DNA of 64,000 nucleotides from Andrena cerasifolii (lineage: Eukaryota > Arthropoda > Insecta > Hymenoptera > Andrenidae), in NCBI RefSeq assembly GCF_050908995.1, contig NC_135126.1, positions 7,192,001-7,256,000 of the forward strand. Reading direction: 5' to 3'. Below the pieces are notes generated by a model, which saw nothing but the letters and a program-made list of their open reading frames with translations, did not search any database and was not told the DNA's origin. Position numbers and translations under genes: made by a program. Shown one piece after another: positions 23,277-36,550 of this stretch (position 1 is the first letter of the stretch; each line of letters starts with the position of its first letter).

Positions 23277-26200
23277 TATTAATTGAAACTTGAAAATCGA
23301 AGCAACACGTCGACCTATTGGATTGCACTCAGGAGTCGTTGACAGGGACAGCGAGGAGGGGGTGGAGGCTTTAATAAAGCAGTAGCTAAGCGAGATCATA
23401 GGGCGATCATTTAGTTTAGCGACAACTGGAAGCCAGCTAGAGAAACGATAAAAAATTGGTACCAAGGGGATTCCGATTTGTCGTTCCACGGGAACGAAAA
23501 GTAACTACATAGAAGCCAGGCGGGCCTGGCAAACGCCGATGGAACCGGCGAAACGAGAATTTACTGGCGGAGTTCTGGTTCGCAAGAAGCTGCTGCCGCG
23601 ATCGAAAGCAAACCTCGTGCGGGATGAAAATTTATATCGCCAAGGACAACGACGGAACGTCCCTGCTCAACCTGCCCGGTATAAGCCCCAGCTATCCCGA
23701 CGTTGCTTCCAGGGCGTCTTTCGTTATCTGCAAGCCCCTGGCCCCGTCTAAAGTCGCCCGGGGAAGAAAGAAGGAGGACCGTTGCCGTATAAATTTCAAC
23801 GGTATTAATTAAAAACTCCGCGGGTCGTTTCAGCAGGGTAACGCGACGAGTAATTGAATCCTCGAGACAAAAGCGCGGCGTCGGGGCGAGCGTCGGCGAA
23901 ACTGGGGACGGCGGAAAAAGAAAACAGAAGAAGAAGATGGGGAAGAGGGAGGTAGGGGGGGTTTGAACATTGTTTACCGATAAAGACAGGGAAAAGTTAC
24001 AGGGAGCGGGTAACGCCCACCAACCCCTTCTGTCCTCGAACGATATCGGGAAACTTCAGGACTATGCCCGTCCCTCGCCCCTTGTCTCTTTTATTATTTC
24101 CAAGCAGCTGAAGGCATCGGTACCTTCGGCGACAGGCGTTTCGAGGCTGCACCGGGCAAGAAAAAGGGCCGAGCCACTGGAACTTTCCTCTATCCGAGGC
24201 ATTAAGGACGGTCGACGGGGGTGGAAGTGCAGCATAGTATCGTTCTTTCCCGCCGCGCGAGTCTGCACGCGAATTTATCCGGCCGCCGGCGTGTCGTATA
24301 AAATAATGAAACATTAGGGGGCGGTGTCGGGGAACTTTCGGTGCCCCGGAGCCACGCGGAGTGGTGGGTTTCGAGGATGCAACGTCGCGTGAAAGTTATC
24401 TACCTCGTCGATAGCACCGCGATCGCTACGGGCGGGAACGAATTGTGTTTGAATTCTATAAGCTCGGGGAGTCTGCATATAGTCCCCGAATTCCGGACAC
24501 TTTCTCCGTTATTCATATTCCGCGATACGTCTACTTTCCCCGGAATATCCCTCGCGTGAACTCAAGAACCTGTTCAAGGAGGAATTCTGGGTTGCCCTTT
24601 ACGTGAAAATTGTCAAAGGGCGTCGAGGTGCCGAGCAGCGTAGAACCATCTATATCCGCCGTCGGGTGTCTTCAGACACAGTTTTTCTTCCCTTTCTCCG
24701 TTGGTGGCGTCTTCAAAGGGAAAGCGAAAGCAGTGGAGAGCCCCGAGAGGCGTTGCCAACCGATCCGTCGCATTTTCGTACCCGGGGATTTATGATCGGC
24801 GAGCGATCGAACACCGATAACGGATTGGCTCGGCCACACGGGTCGTGGGAAAATCGCGAGGGGCGAGCACGTGGCAGAAAGCGATTCGATCGACGCGAAT
24901 GCACTTCGCGTATTCAGTCGCGAGCTTGTGTTCTCCGCGATCAGTGTCGCGAGACTAAGTAAGAGCAGAATCAATTGACCATTGCAAGTTTCAGTGCAGA
25001 AATGGTTGATAAAACGAGGGGAAAATAAAAATTGTGGCCTCTTAATTAATTCCCTCGATTGCTAAGAATACGCGACTGGAATCCCACCACCGAGCATCGC
25101 CCACCCCTTTCTTACCTGCCTACCTCAATGTTCTTCGATGCCCTTTCAAAATCGGAAACAGCTACGACGTTCAGTCTTGTTTTGATCGCGAGTGCGCGAA
25201 CACCCCTGTCAGACATCCCTGTGTCGTTCGATTGACGAGATAGCAAAGTTCTTTTCCAAAGTTCATTGGAAGTCCTAGCAGTAATCGAACGAAATAAAAC
25301 GTAGCTTCCACCACGATCGAACTCTTGCGCGTTTATTTAATAAACGTGTCAAACGTCGGCAAGATAAAGTAACTAAAGAGAAGTGAAAATACTCTATAAC
25401 AGCCTCGTGCGCGAGTGCAGCTGCCACTGACATTTAAATAGCGCGCCCCGGAAGTCGAGCTGCCGCACTTCCTCGGCTGCATCTACCAACCTTCGTCTGC
25501 CAGCAGAACGAACCTTCAGACCCACAGAAACGTAAGATTTCTCCCTTCGCGTGATAAATTTTCATCTGCCGATTTACACCACATTCCTCGGACGTTCCAC
25601 ATCCGCTGGCTCTCGAAAGCGGAATTCCCATTCGATTTAGAAAAATCGAGCATCTCCGTGTCCAAAGCAATAGTGACCGGTAACGTTTTATCGCGCCAAA
25701 GAAATCGAAGCGGATCGACCCTCGATTCCCTTAATTCGCGGGGCAAAGGGATTTATCGCGAGGGATCTTCGCTGACGAGCGTCCGCTTCGTCTTGGTACG
25801 TCGTAACTTCCGTTCGATTTCGGTGGACGCGTCGCGATTGGGACTGCCGAAAACGAAGGTGGAAGTAAGTCGTCGTTTCGGAGGAGCGTGGCCGTTGCGC
25901 GGACGGGGGTGGGCGAGATAATAAAGTCTGTACGGGAGGATAACGTTGCATTGAATCGAGTCGCGTCGTATCCCGTCGCTTCGATTCCTTTAAGGATGAA
26001 CGGTGGATATATTTACGAGCAGTTCGGCAATTGTAACCTCGTAAAGCCGGCACGTTCCCCTTGGCTAGCGACTGGCTGCGGCCGCGCTCGAGCGGCGCAA
26101 CGAAAGGGGTGGCGAGCGAGAGATAACGGAACGGGGAAAGACGGGACGATCTCGGGTGCAACGGGAACGGTTATGACGCGATGCTCCATCGAATATGCAT

Positions 26201-27108
26201 TATTCATCGTTGTCCGGTAGCCTTTGTTGCCGGAACGCGCGCAGAAGGGTAAATATTTTTCCCCCTCGCTTGCGCACCCCTCCAAGTATCGCGTGTCTGT
26301 CGAAAAGTTCCGCGAGCTCGATCTTTTTTCACCTGTCTACTGGCTCTTCGAATCGTTCGATGAAACTCGGAGTTGTCGAACGGTGTCTGGTCTGCTCCCG
26401 GGAATATTCAAGCTCCGCTTCTTTATCGGCTCTGAAATAGTTGAGCGTCTGGACGTTGCCGCGATAAGACAGATTGGGAACAAAGAAGCGATCGTGCCGA
26501 GAGATCTGGCGACCTCTGGGCCAACGTTCGGCGGACAGCTTTTCTTCGCGAAGAAAGGAATTGTGCAGGTTTACGCAACATCCCGTGACAGAGTTTTAAG
26601 GGTAGTTCTCGAAGTGGAAGGCGTGACAGGCGGCTCTACAACGAGGTCACGTGTTTTGTATCGAGCGGAACTTCCGAATAGCCTAGACTTGCGTCGTGGC
26701 TCATCGCAAGAAGCTGAACCGGTCCTCGATCCCTCCGCGCTTTCATTCCCCTACCAGGCCCCCAGAACTGCACGATCTGTGTTTTTCTACGAACGTACGA
26801 GGGAAGCTGTTTGCGTCGCGGCGACATCGATTGCACGATTGTTACCCCGTAGCATTCTACCCCGCATTTCGCTTTTACGGGGGCGAATCTCTCAGCGTGA
26901 ATGTAGAAAAAGGCTGGCCGATTGTGCGCTTGTCGAATACGATTGATAGGGAGCTCGATTGGCCATTCGCTTCCAAACTCCTGGCTGGATAAAAATTTCA
27001 AGAGTGTGAAGTGGCTTCCGTTGGAGCTGGAATCTTTAGCTTCTTGATAAGATTCCAAGCAATTAACTTTTTAGTAACGTGCACCTCGCATTTATAGTTC
27101 AGATATAC
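23277..27108. other. Non-coding stretch containing one of the longest open frames in the window
   Basis: The plus-strand frame 26224-26946 (240 codons) is the longest here. Its translation has no recognisable domain, signal peptide or membrane segment, it overlaps minus-strand frame 26636-27058, and flanking splice or start context is not convincing. It is listed here rather than as a gene. No repeats seen. Confidence 0.5.
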
Positions 27109-27648
27109 AGGGTGTTCGAGAATAGATAATAGAAAATTAAATCTGTTGCCAAACACACTCAGTACATCTTACCAAATCGTCAAAAGCGTTGGACAAGTGG
27201 AATAATATATCTTACAAGGGAACATCCCGAACCCGGAAATTCGAAAATTTCTGAAGCTTTGCGAATATGTAGTGAATTTTCTCCTCATTACAACGCAGTT
27301 TTTGTTTGTTGCCCAACTTCACTCTAAGGGGCTGTAATAGACCGCTGAATATCCGGTTATTTTCCGATTTTGTGTTATAACTCGCGAACTGTAAAATAAT
27401 TTTTTCACCAAATGATAGATCTAATTAAAGTAAGTAACTTTTGTCTTGAAACTTTTTTCCTATCTCTTACTGATTGCGAGTTACAAAATAAAATCGGAAA
27501 ATAGCCGATTTTTCAGGGGTTAATTCCACCCGCTTAGAGTGAATTTGGACAGCAAACATAATTTGCGCTGCAATCAGGAGGAAATCCCCTATATATTCAC
27601 AAAGTTTCAGAATTTTTTGAACTTTCGGTTTCGGGATCTTTCCTTGTT
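27109..27648. mobile_element. Foldback element with TACAGGGTGTTC end
   Basis: Starts ATACAGGGTGTTCGAGAATAG, then from about 27213 forms an imperfect inverted repeat centred near 27431. The left arm includes GGGAACATCCCGAACCCGG, TTTGCGAATATGTAG, CTTCACTCTAAGGGG and TATTTTCCGATTTTGTG. The right arm (to 27648) has their complements, for example AAAATCGGAAAATAGCCG, CCGCTTAGAGTGAATTTGG and GGTTTCGGGATCTTTCC. Arms are about 210 bp with scattered mismatches. The left 100 bp has no partner on the right, so the right end may be lost. Family not identified. Confidence 0.6.
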
Positions 27649-30600
27649 AGCGATTCTCGTTTGAAAACATCTTTTAGCTTCTGAGCTTATTCGATTTTCC
27701 ACTCGTTGCTGAAAGCGGTAACGTATCGCTGGCAGCCTCGAAGGATCGGATTTTCGGTGCAACAGCTTCTGAGGAAGAGCGAACGATCCCCAGAAGTTCG
27801 GTGTGTTTGTATGCGTGCCAGGCTCGATTGATACCACGAATAAATCACGCGCCGCCCTTGCGTCCACGTTATGCGGCCCATCCACCCCTGTGATCGCGTG
27901 AAAGAACAGTCCCGTCCCGTTCTACATTTTTCACACACCCCTCCCTCGGGCAACAGGGAAAAAATGACAGGGTAACGCGTGCAACGCGCGTCCAGTGATT
28001 AAGCTCGCCTCGGCGAGAACGCCGAGCGGAGAAGCACGAGAACGAGTGGCATCGTTTACTCGGTTATTTTTCTTGCTGCCACGAGTTGGCCGGCCCGCGA
28101 ATCAAATTTTTCAATCGAGCCTCGAAATTTGTTAATCGATCGAGCCCCGATAGCCGTCCACTCGATCAGGAATCTGTATTTTTTGCCAGCTGCAGGAACG
28201 AGCTTCACGACACGGTTGCCCGCGATTGAAGTGGCCCTCCGCGAAACGTAGAGCCCACTTACAGAAACCCCGAAAATTTCACAGCCATCGGTTCGCCCGA
28301 AATTGCCCCCACCGACGCCATTCGTCTTTCGGCTGACCGGTTCGCCGCGATCGCGGCTGTCCCTAGTAATTCGATTAACCAGAATCGACGCGCTCTCCAT
28401 CCCCTCTGTACTACCCTGCTCTATCTTTCATTCTGTTTCTCTCGCAGCCCTTGTAGGCGACACGATTATTGATAGCAGTGACGCGCGTTGGGTAACACGG
28501 ATCCCGATGACGGATCGCGCGATCCCGATCCAAGATCAACTCGATTAGAATCCTTTGAACCATGGCCCGACCGCGAGACGCTGGAATTTGCTGGCACAGG
28601 GGTTGTAATCGAAATACGTCGACCTGGTAACCGATTCTGCGTATCGATTTATCCGTTGAATCACTCTCGATCAGCTGCTTGGAAGCTGACGACCGCAGTT
28701 GCTTCCAACGATAGAATATAATTGAACAGGCAAGGGTGGAAATAGTTGCGCAAAGGGGTTGAAGGCGAATTATCGCTCGTCAAGTGTAATCTTGAAAGTT
28801 ATTCCATGGTAAACGCAGCAGGGTACTCGGGTTTTGGTTACCTCTGCGCGGAGGGTGCAAAGTAGATCGCTGAATTTACTCAAGGAGGAATCGAATCCTA
28901 GCTTCGAATCCGAACAGGGCGAGATACACGCTGGTGGTCCCCCCTGGAATAAGGTGGGACTGTTTACACGCGTGTCACCCTTCTCCCGAGAGTACGGGGC
29001 TTGATACTCGCGATGGATTTCACGCGAGAGTTTCTTCAGACGTGTTTCCTTGCCCCAATCACGAAATTGCGGGTCTGCGTATAGCAAGCTCTTGGGCTAC
29101 ACTGTTGCGAAGTCTTATAACGTGAAATTCTTATAGAGAAAAATCCGATATCCTCAATTTTGATTGAGCCGTTAGTTTTGAGCGTAGGATTACGACTTGC
29201 AAATTGGAGAGTTGAAATAAGTTAGTCGAAAAAAGTTTTAAAATGCTTTTTTTAATTTCTTGTATTCAACACAGGTCTATGATAAGAAAAGTAGCATACA
29301 TAATTTTTACAAATATTGCTGGATATTTCTCCACTTCTGCGTGCGTTCACACTGCGAATTTCGCGGCATTGTCGAAAATGTTAGCCTGTTCACACGAAAA
29401 CCGTTTGTCGCAGGCGAAAAAGTAATTGAACATAAAAGATGCTGCTTGTCCGGATCTACATCTTTTGTTTGACATATTTTTTTGATTTAATCAAGAACTT
29501 GGAGGATATTATATAAAATCGACGAGGATAACAAAAGCTCGCCGAGGCCCGCTCTACGCAGCGGATCGTGCCTCGCGCGTGGCTTCGCAAGATGTAAATA
29601 AATATCGCATCACCTACACAATATTGTTCGATGCGGCACTCGTAATGTTCCAGGGAAAGAATTTCGCGAATGGCCGAAAATACGATACAAGGGGTAGCCG
29701 CGACATCAATGGCGAAGCACGCGGTACACAACCGGTGAATAATTGTAGAGCAGAACGCGGTTGATGTATTTCACGAATGCCTGGCAGCGTTTCCGTTTAC
29801 TCTCGCGGCACGCTGGTGTGGCGTGAAAATTTCATGGGAAAAATAGAGAACGAAGTGGGGGGGAAAAAGGAGAATTGAGATACTCGAGAGACTTTTATTT
29901 CGATGCTCGTCGCGGTAGAATCGACGGAGACGACGTTACGTCGTCCAGGCGCGGACGGAGTGAAAAATTCACGCGCTGCTTGGATATTTTTCAAGTTTGA
30001 ACAATGTAGATTTTAAATTAACTTTTTAATTAAAATTCCACCACCCTTTAGAGCGAGTGTGTGAATATAATATCGATGTAGAAAGTGCTCCACGCAATGA
30101 TGCTGCGGTTAATTTATTTTTCCACTCTCTTGTTCGAGAGAAACTTCTTTATTTGTCAGCTGGATAATGTCCATGGAAAGTTGGGAAGCACTGCTAGGCT
30201 TTCTTTACTTAAGCCAGCTTCTTTTCTACGATGTATCGATGCTGCTTCGTTCCACGCGCCTGTAATGAACGCTTTCGGAGCTGTTCATTTCATTAACGTC
30301 AACCGGAGCGTCCCCGCGTAACTGTACGATCCTTTTTCCAATGTCCATTGCTCCTGATGGTTCTGGCGACCGCCGGAATTTATCAGGATAAATCTGTCCG
30401 ATGGAAACTGACCCGCCAGTGATTTATCCCGGCTCGGCGTGCTTCATCTTGCCGCTCGGACGGAATTGGGGAATTTGCATATCGACGCGATTCCCGATTA
30501 TTGAAAAGTCGAAATCGCTATCCGTCAAGAATCCTGGCCGCGGCCAGGGCGGCTCGTGAAATTGAAAACGCGACGGTTCCGTGAAATATTCAGTCAGCCT

Positions 30601-32434
30601 CGATGGCACGCGCGCCCCGTCAAACGGAATGCGATAAGTATTCGAAAAATGTCGTACAAGCTCGCTGCGCAGCTACTGTATTGCTTCAACATTCCGACGC
30701 AGCTTGTCCCAGAAAAAAGTGGCCAGACATTGGGAAAGGCATTGGCCATTCAATGGAAACGCTTCCATTCTAATTAACCACTTCGTGTCAGCGGTAGTAT
30801 TTTAAGATATCAAGGCGGTTCATAGAAACGTGATTTTGCTTGGACATATTAAAGTTACGACTCTTAGAAGAAACTTCTTCCGCGTCCCTCTTCGAATACC
30901 TTTCGCAGACTGTTTTTCGAGCCCTCGACTTCAGTATCCCATACTCTGAATTTCTATCAATGCACAAGCGTGAAATAAGCGCACAAAACGCGCCCAGCGA
31001 GGCCAGTTTCCCGTTCCATCCCCGAAATCAGAACGTTCCAGCACTTTGCCCCCGGGAGTACTCTCTTTTATCACGCTCATTATCACCCCATTCAACTTCT
31101 TCCTCGTTCCGGCGTTCACGAGCCGATGAGCATCGCGTGCTCGGTGCCGCGCCGGCCCAAAAACCACCCCCGTTGGATGCACTTTGGTGCCAGAATTTAG
31201 GGTCAATTAATAAATAAGCCACAGATGGGGGAGCCGGGGGAGGGAAGGCAGGGCAAATATCAGGACAATTACGAGCAGGTGCAGCCGCGACCAGCCGCTT
31301 AAACTCCGCTTAAATAAGCGCCGTTTCGTGTGGACGAGCGCGGGTGTGCGTGGGAACCTTAGTCCTTGCTTGGCGCGAATTATGCTCGCGCCGCTGAGAG
31401 TCTTTCCATGGCGGCGAATTTATGTCAACCGGCACCTGCGCGGAGTTGGTCGAGCCTGGATATCTTCGGATCGGCGGGGGAGGATATTTCGGTAGCCGAG
31501 AATCGTTGAGCTGCGTTAATGCTCGAGGAAAATACCACCCTTAATCGTTAGGATCTACGTTTACTTTCTACATTCGACTTGGAACAGTGCATTACCCCCT
31601 TCGGCGAATCGGGGATTTACGTGCCCTTATCACTCGCGGTTGTGAATACGGAGTGTGCCGTTTTATTACTGTAAAACGTAGCCTCATCCGAGCTACTGCT
31701 TCGTAAACCTCTCACCCTCGTAAACGGTTTACAAGCTGACCTCGTGCGTTACGACGTCCGCGGCGACGTGAGCACAAGACAGGCGAAGAATTATGGTGAT
31801 GGGGTGGTGTGATCTGGGGATGACTCTTATGCATTTCAGGGATCATTGATGCGCGGACTGAAACAGGATACCGAGAAGTAATTACTGCGGTTGACAGCTT
31901 CAAGCATGGGAATGACACGAAAGTTGCTGCAACTATATTCGTATTAAATTCAGGGACTACCAAAAGTTGTTAATATTTAGCACGATATGTGCTCTGCTTC
32001 CTGGTTAATACGCTGGCGCGCGAGCTTGCGGGCGGACGCACATACCCGTTATGATTTCGCTAGGGCGGAACCCTTTAATCCCCGTACAATGATCCGCAGC
32101 GCGATAATTAATGTACAGCGGCCGCCAACTGGCGCGCGAAAAGTCGCGGCAATTTCGTCGGGGCTCGTTCATTTGCCGATGCCACGCCACTCGTCCATTC
32201 GATGTCCCACTCGAATCGAGGGGTCCTCGAGCGTGACGCGATGGCAACCACAAACGCCGCGAATTTTCCGCCCCCGGCGCGAATGCGTTCCATTCTCTGG
32301 CAAAACCTGATTTCCCTTATTCCCTTACATATTAATAACCGCCGCAGCGTCCGTAATGCCGGTTCCAAAACTATTCACTTTTCGATTATAGCCTGCAAAA
32401 GAGTTCGATTCTCCCCATTCATCGCTCAGCCTTA
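27649..32434. other. Non-coding stretch
   Basis: Mostly GC-rich single-copy DNA with an AT-rich pocket at about 29120-29530. In that pocket I could find no inverted repeat, tail or protein fragment, so it may be an old element beyond recognition. No gene supported. Confidence 0.55.
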
Positions 32435-32824
32435 CAGTGAATCGCATTAATAATCGGACACTTTTTAAAATCGCGTAACTTTTTTAGAATTAGTCCAAAC
32501 AACTTGAGTTTTTTTGAGAAGCTAGAAGGATTAGTTTGCTAACTGACGCGTGTCGTCGTTTTGAAAAAAAAAATGTATTTGGTTGGAATAGCGAAAAGAA
32601 TAGTAAAGGTCGATTTTTAAACTTTGAATTTTCATTACAATTACAAGCTCACAAAAAAAGTTTAAAAATCGGCTTTTACTATTCTTTTCGCTATTCCAAA
32701 CAAATAATTTCTTTTTCAAAACGACGAAACGCGTCAGTTAGCAAACTAATCCTTCTAGCTTCTCAAAAAAACTCAAGCTGTTTGGACCAATTCTAAAAAA
32801 GTTATGCGATTTTAAAAAGTGTCT
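32435..32824. mobile_element. Mariner-like palindromic MITE, right terminus missing
   Basis: Begins CAGTGAATCGCATTAATAAT after a TA (32433-32434) and folds into one long hairpin. TTAGAATTAGTCCAAACAAC, GAAGCTAGAAGGATTAGT and GAATAGCGAAAAGAATAG on the left pair with complements on the right, and the loop near 32630-32650 includes ATTACAATTACAAGC. The right arm stops at AAAAAGTGTC (32824), so about 24 terminal bases seen in the copy at 54174-54576 are gone. Open frames inside are translations of the palindrome, not genes. Confidence 0.75.
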
Positions 32825-34617
32825 CCCATTTGATTTAATGTACAAAGCGAAACGAATGGAAACGGGAAGGTTTCGGAGTGGAAAAATTCTCTGAAATCGC
32901 TGTTCGCGACTGATCAAAGCGAGAATCGTCATCGTGTTTAAAACTTCGCTTAAGGAGGCGATTCAACTACACGCAGGGATGCCCCGATGCTCGGAAGAGC
33001 GCGAAAATGCGACTCGGTGGATTTCCAAAGTCGCGAGCGAGAGTGCGAGGTAAAATGGTGGCTCTCAGTTCCTTTGGTCGTGAGATCGCCCACGTAAGGA
33101 ATGGATGCGCGTATAGTGAAAAACCTGGAGCCGTTATCGGTGCCGACTCGACGATTCAAACACTCTCCAACCCCTCGGGATGTCGTAATTACGCGCAACT
33201 CTTTTACTCGACACACTCGTCGATTCTCCTCTGGCTGACGGGTGGAGCCTCCACTCGAGCCTCGAATGCCTCACTCGAAATCGACCTGTTTCGAAACACT
33301 TTCAATTCAGCCTGGCTGATCTCCGCGCCCATGTTTTCCACTCTTTTCACGGGCACCCTTGTAACCAACCATCCACCGAATATTTTCCAAATCGCCGTTG
33401 ATATCGCCCGTTTCCAACGAACATTTCCTCACCCCTCAGCTCGCGCACAGAAATAAGCGCTCGCAGCATCATAGCTTGGGAAATCGCGCACGCAACCCGA
33501 ACGGTTGAAATTACGCTGAAATTTTATGAATATTTCAGTAGAATAAGTGGCCGGGCAGAATACCGCGCGGGCACGCGGTACGAGCTCCGTATCACGTGGA
33601 AACTATCAGCTCGCGATTAATCCGTCCGATCAGGTGAAACGATCGCGGGAGACGGAGAATGGGGCGAAATGGGTAGGAAAAAACGAGGAAACTAATAGGG
33701 ACAGCATGAGGGGGCTTTAATGGATGGCAGTTTCCGCGGCGTAATTGGTCGCCCGTGAGCGGCTCGTGGAATGTTTTCGCGTCCGACTTCCACTCACCCT
33801 CTCATCCTCGCGACTATTTCCGTTTTCGAGTATTTCCAACAGTGGGGCGGGTCGTCGGGGAGCGGAACGACGACGGGGTGAGGGGAGGGCGGTAACGCGG
33901 TGACAAAAGGAGCAAGAGCGTGGCATGCGGCCACGTGGACCCTGCCGATCGTTTATTTTTTTTATTTTTTTTTATGAAAAACCATCCCCCTCGGGTATTG
34001 CGCTGTACGTGATACTCGGGGGGTGGCTGGTTGCAGCAAATCCACGGTGGCGAACGAGTATTTACTTGGACCGTAATTTAATACACGTGGCCGAGAAGGG
34101 GGTGGTGGGTAGCGCCCGATATCGAGGTGAAAATTTTATTTCCTCGCCCGAGCACCGTTTCCATTTATCCCCGCTTGCCTGGCGTAACGGGGGCCGGTAA
34201 CCCGTCCTCGAGAACGAACGGATAAACACGAAAGTTCGTGAAAATAGAAGCGCATGGGGAAGAGAGCAAGGGGCCGCTGATAAATTTCCCTATTCTATTT
34301 ATCGAAGGGACCGCCACTTCGTGGTGATCGAGGCCACGATCCCCTTACGATACTGTTCCGCAGCATCGAAGGCAACGATCGCTTCCACGCTTTTCAACGG
34401 ATTTCAGCTGGGTTTACGAGCCGACCAATCCCCTTTTAATTGGGTTATTAGGCTCCCATTAAATCGAACACGCGGGGCCATCGGCATCGATCACCTGCGT
34501 GTACGGTCGCTTCAAAACAGGCCGCCTGGCGTAATTCAGTCGCCGATTGGGGAATCGTAATTGGATTGTTGGTGGACCTGGCCTAAATCGTTGATGAAAA
34601 GAAGGCCCTGTAATTAC
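32825..34617. other. Non-coding stretch
   Basis: No gene or element recognised between the truncated mariner-like element and the LINE tail. A T-rich run with TTTATTTTTTTTATG occurs near 33955-33975. Confidence 0.55.

Positions 34618-34674
<57 letters not shown>
34618..34674 (+). repeat. (ATT)n microsatellite forming the LINE tail
   Basis: About 18 uninterrupted ATT/TTA units. On the minus strand this is the TAA-repeat tail of the adjoining LINE fragment. Tails of this kind often expand into polymorphic microsatellites. Confidence 0.9.
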
Positions 34675-34677
<3 letters not shown>

Positions 34678-34779
34678 CGGGAAAAACCCTTTAGAGTACA
34701 TAATATACAGGTAAATAAAAGTAAGATTAAACCGTCCGCGTACTACAAAACAATAAAACGCTACAGCGAGATTGAAAGA

Positions 34780-35148
34780 TTATACTATGAATTGGTCAAA
34801 CAATTGATTCCGAAATGAATTTTGCGATATAGATAGATAGAACAAATCTATATCCGCGAGGCACTGATTGACCTCCTCCATGGCACGGTTTATGGGGTCA
34901 GCAGTATAGTGGTGATGTTCCGGTATCTTTGGCTTAAAGAGGGGTCTCTGACGCAATGACCGTTCAGGGGCGTGAAAACGTAACGATGCAACGAGCTCGT
35001 GACAATTAATCTGACCGTGAATAACCCCATACAGAAACATCACTATTTTAGAACGAAATCTGGGGCATTTCTTTAACAATCGATCACAGATAGATGAATT
35101 CCACGGAGAATTCCATTTGGTTAATAATTTCCCTAAGCAATTAATGAT
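34780..35148 (-). pseudogene. C-terminal fragment of a LINE reverse-transcriptase polyprotein
   Basis: An open frame without its own start runs about 122 codons to a stop at 34780. It has the pattern usual for the C-terminal region of insect non-LTR polyproteins. MFLYGVIHGQINCHEL corresponds to the 'FLYK-x-x-x-G-x-ID/NCPELL' block, then come a basic 'R-x-P-x-R-x-x-R' stretch (HAPERSLRQRPLF) and a closing 'PINRA...DIDLFYLSISQNSFR' block. Catalytic reverse-transcriptase motifs (YADD and the preceding palm motifs) are absent because the copy is truncated, so the fragment cannot be functional. An in-frame stop at 35149-35151 ends the open stretch. Recognition is by remembered family pattern; a protein search would settle it. 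Confidence 0.6.
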
Positions 35149-35822
35149 TTAATACCCCACTCCGAGGAAGGAAGCTAACAGATCCTGTAATCGCTTTAGA
35201 GCCCTCCACTTCGATGAATCTCCAATTGAAATGGAGAGTAGACCGTTCGAGCGCCGAGTTAGCCAGCGATCAATTTCGGAAACAGATTTTTCCACGGGTC
35301 TCGGCCAGTGTGCCTCTGCGGTTTTGTACAGCGAGGGAAAACAAGAGGCCGGGGATATTTTTCGTCCACCGGAGAGACAGGCGGGAACAGTATTTTCTGG
35401 CGGAACAGCGCGATCGCGGCGAGCGTACCGCGAATGTTTTCGGATATTCGTTTCGCGGCGACGGACACCGTGGTCGGCAGACGAACGGCAGCATCGATTT
35501 TCTATAAAATTACCATAAGACTCGTGTCAACGGCAACGAGCTTGTTTGGTCAGCTGTTTACCGCCGAGTCCGAGTCCTTGGATATAATCGCCTGATGTAT
35601 TAACCGACCCCTTCGTTGTTATTTCGCTAATGGAGTTGCTGGCGCCCTTCGAGCAACGGAAAACAAGACTCCCTTGGAAACCATCGAGTACATTCATCGG
35701 AAATCCCCAAGAAAGCCAAGGGAAGGTATCGTTAAACCGTGCGCGACGATTCAGCAAGTCTGTCTACACGAAACATGATTCACTGTACTCCTTCGATCAT
35801 CTTGAATGAAAGTTCGATTTAA

Positions 35823-36550
35823 GGGGAGGTTCCGGTCCAGAGCCCATAAGAATAGGTGATCTTTGGGAATTAATTAAAGGAAAACTACTATATATAATTT
35901 AATGGGACTTTTTGCATTGTATTAAGGATATCTTAAATTATAGAAATATATTTTTTGTTTTATAATTAAGCATTGCAGGCGGCACTGGAGAAGTCGTTAA
36001 AGTCTAGGTGTCAAAAAATTGATCCAAATCGGTGGAACCTGTATCTCCAAAAGTTATTATACGATTCGACTGAAACTTTTTTTATTTTGAAGAATACCTT
36101 TCTAGCTAGGGGGAGAAATCAGAGAAAAAAATTACACAATGACATTCTTTTAGAAAATAACGACACTTGAAGTTTGAAATCACTTTTTCCCTAGTTTTCA
36201 TCCTTTCAACGCCTTTGAAAATTTTCAATTTTTTGTATTTTTTTCTTGTATCCCCCCTAGCCAGAAGTATATTCTTCAACATAAAAGAAAGTTTCAGTCG
36301 AATCGGATAATAACTTTTGGAAATACAGGTCGCACCGTTTTGAGAACACTGTTTCGAGAAAAACGCGTTTAAAGTTTTACCCGAGTGCCGAGTGGCCGAG
36401 TGTTACCCATGCATTTGCCGCTACTCAGATGCCTATAACTTCAGGAATTTTCAGAATTTCAATAAATCCTTTTAAACACTTATTCCTAAGAGGTTGAACA
36501 TTCGAAGAATGAAATTAAAAAAAAATCGACTTTTAGACCGGAACCTCCCC
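35823..36550 (+). mobile_element. Family B TTAA-type element, copy 1
   Basis: 728 bp with inverted ends GGGGAGGTTCCGGTC, flanked by TTAA on the left (35819-35822) and TAAA on the right (36551-36554). The right flank reads as a mutated TTAA, and the copy at 57327 has a clean TTAA at one end. Inside is a second inverted repeat. ACCTGTATCTCCAAAAGTTA and ACGATTCGACTGAAACTTT (about 36036-36085) pair with AAAGTTTCAGTCGAATCGGA and TAACTTTTGGAAATACAGGT (about 36286-36335), around a loop containing the CTAGCTAGGGGG/CCCCCCTAGCC pair. No coding capacity. The TTAA site suggests piggyBac-type mobilisation. Confidence 0.75.

Larger units (their letters stand above)
34618..35148 (-). mobile_element. 5'-truncated non-LTR retrotransposon (LINE) with (TAA)n tail
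   Basis: On the minus strand this holds, in order, the end of a reverse-transcriptase ORF (35148-34780), a short 3' UTR, a conserved-looking 3' end with CCCGTATATAATAAT, and a long (TAA)n simple repeat at 34674-34618. A trinucleotide tail of this kind is typical of I-like non-LTR elements, which are copied by target-primed reverse transcription and usually truncated at the 5' end. That explains why only the tail of the polyprotein is present. A second 3' end of similar sequence is at 38270-38340. Clade (I, R1 or Jockey group) is not determined. Confidence 0.65.

Noticed and set aside
26224..26946. 240-codon plus-strand open frame
   Set aside because: No recognisable family, signal peptide or membrane segment; the complementary strand is also partly open. 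Kept only as a note in the block description.
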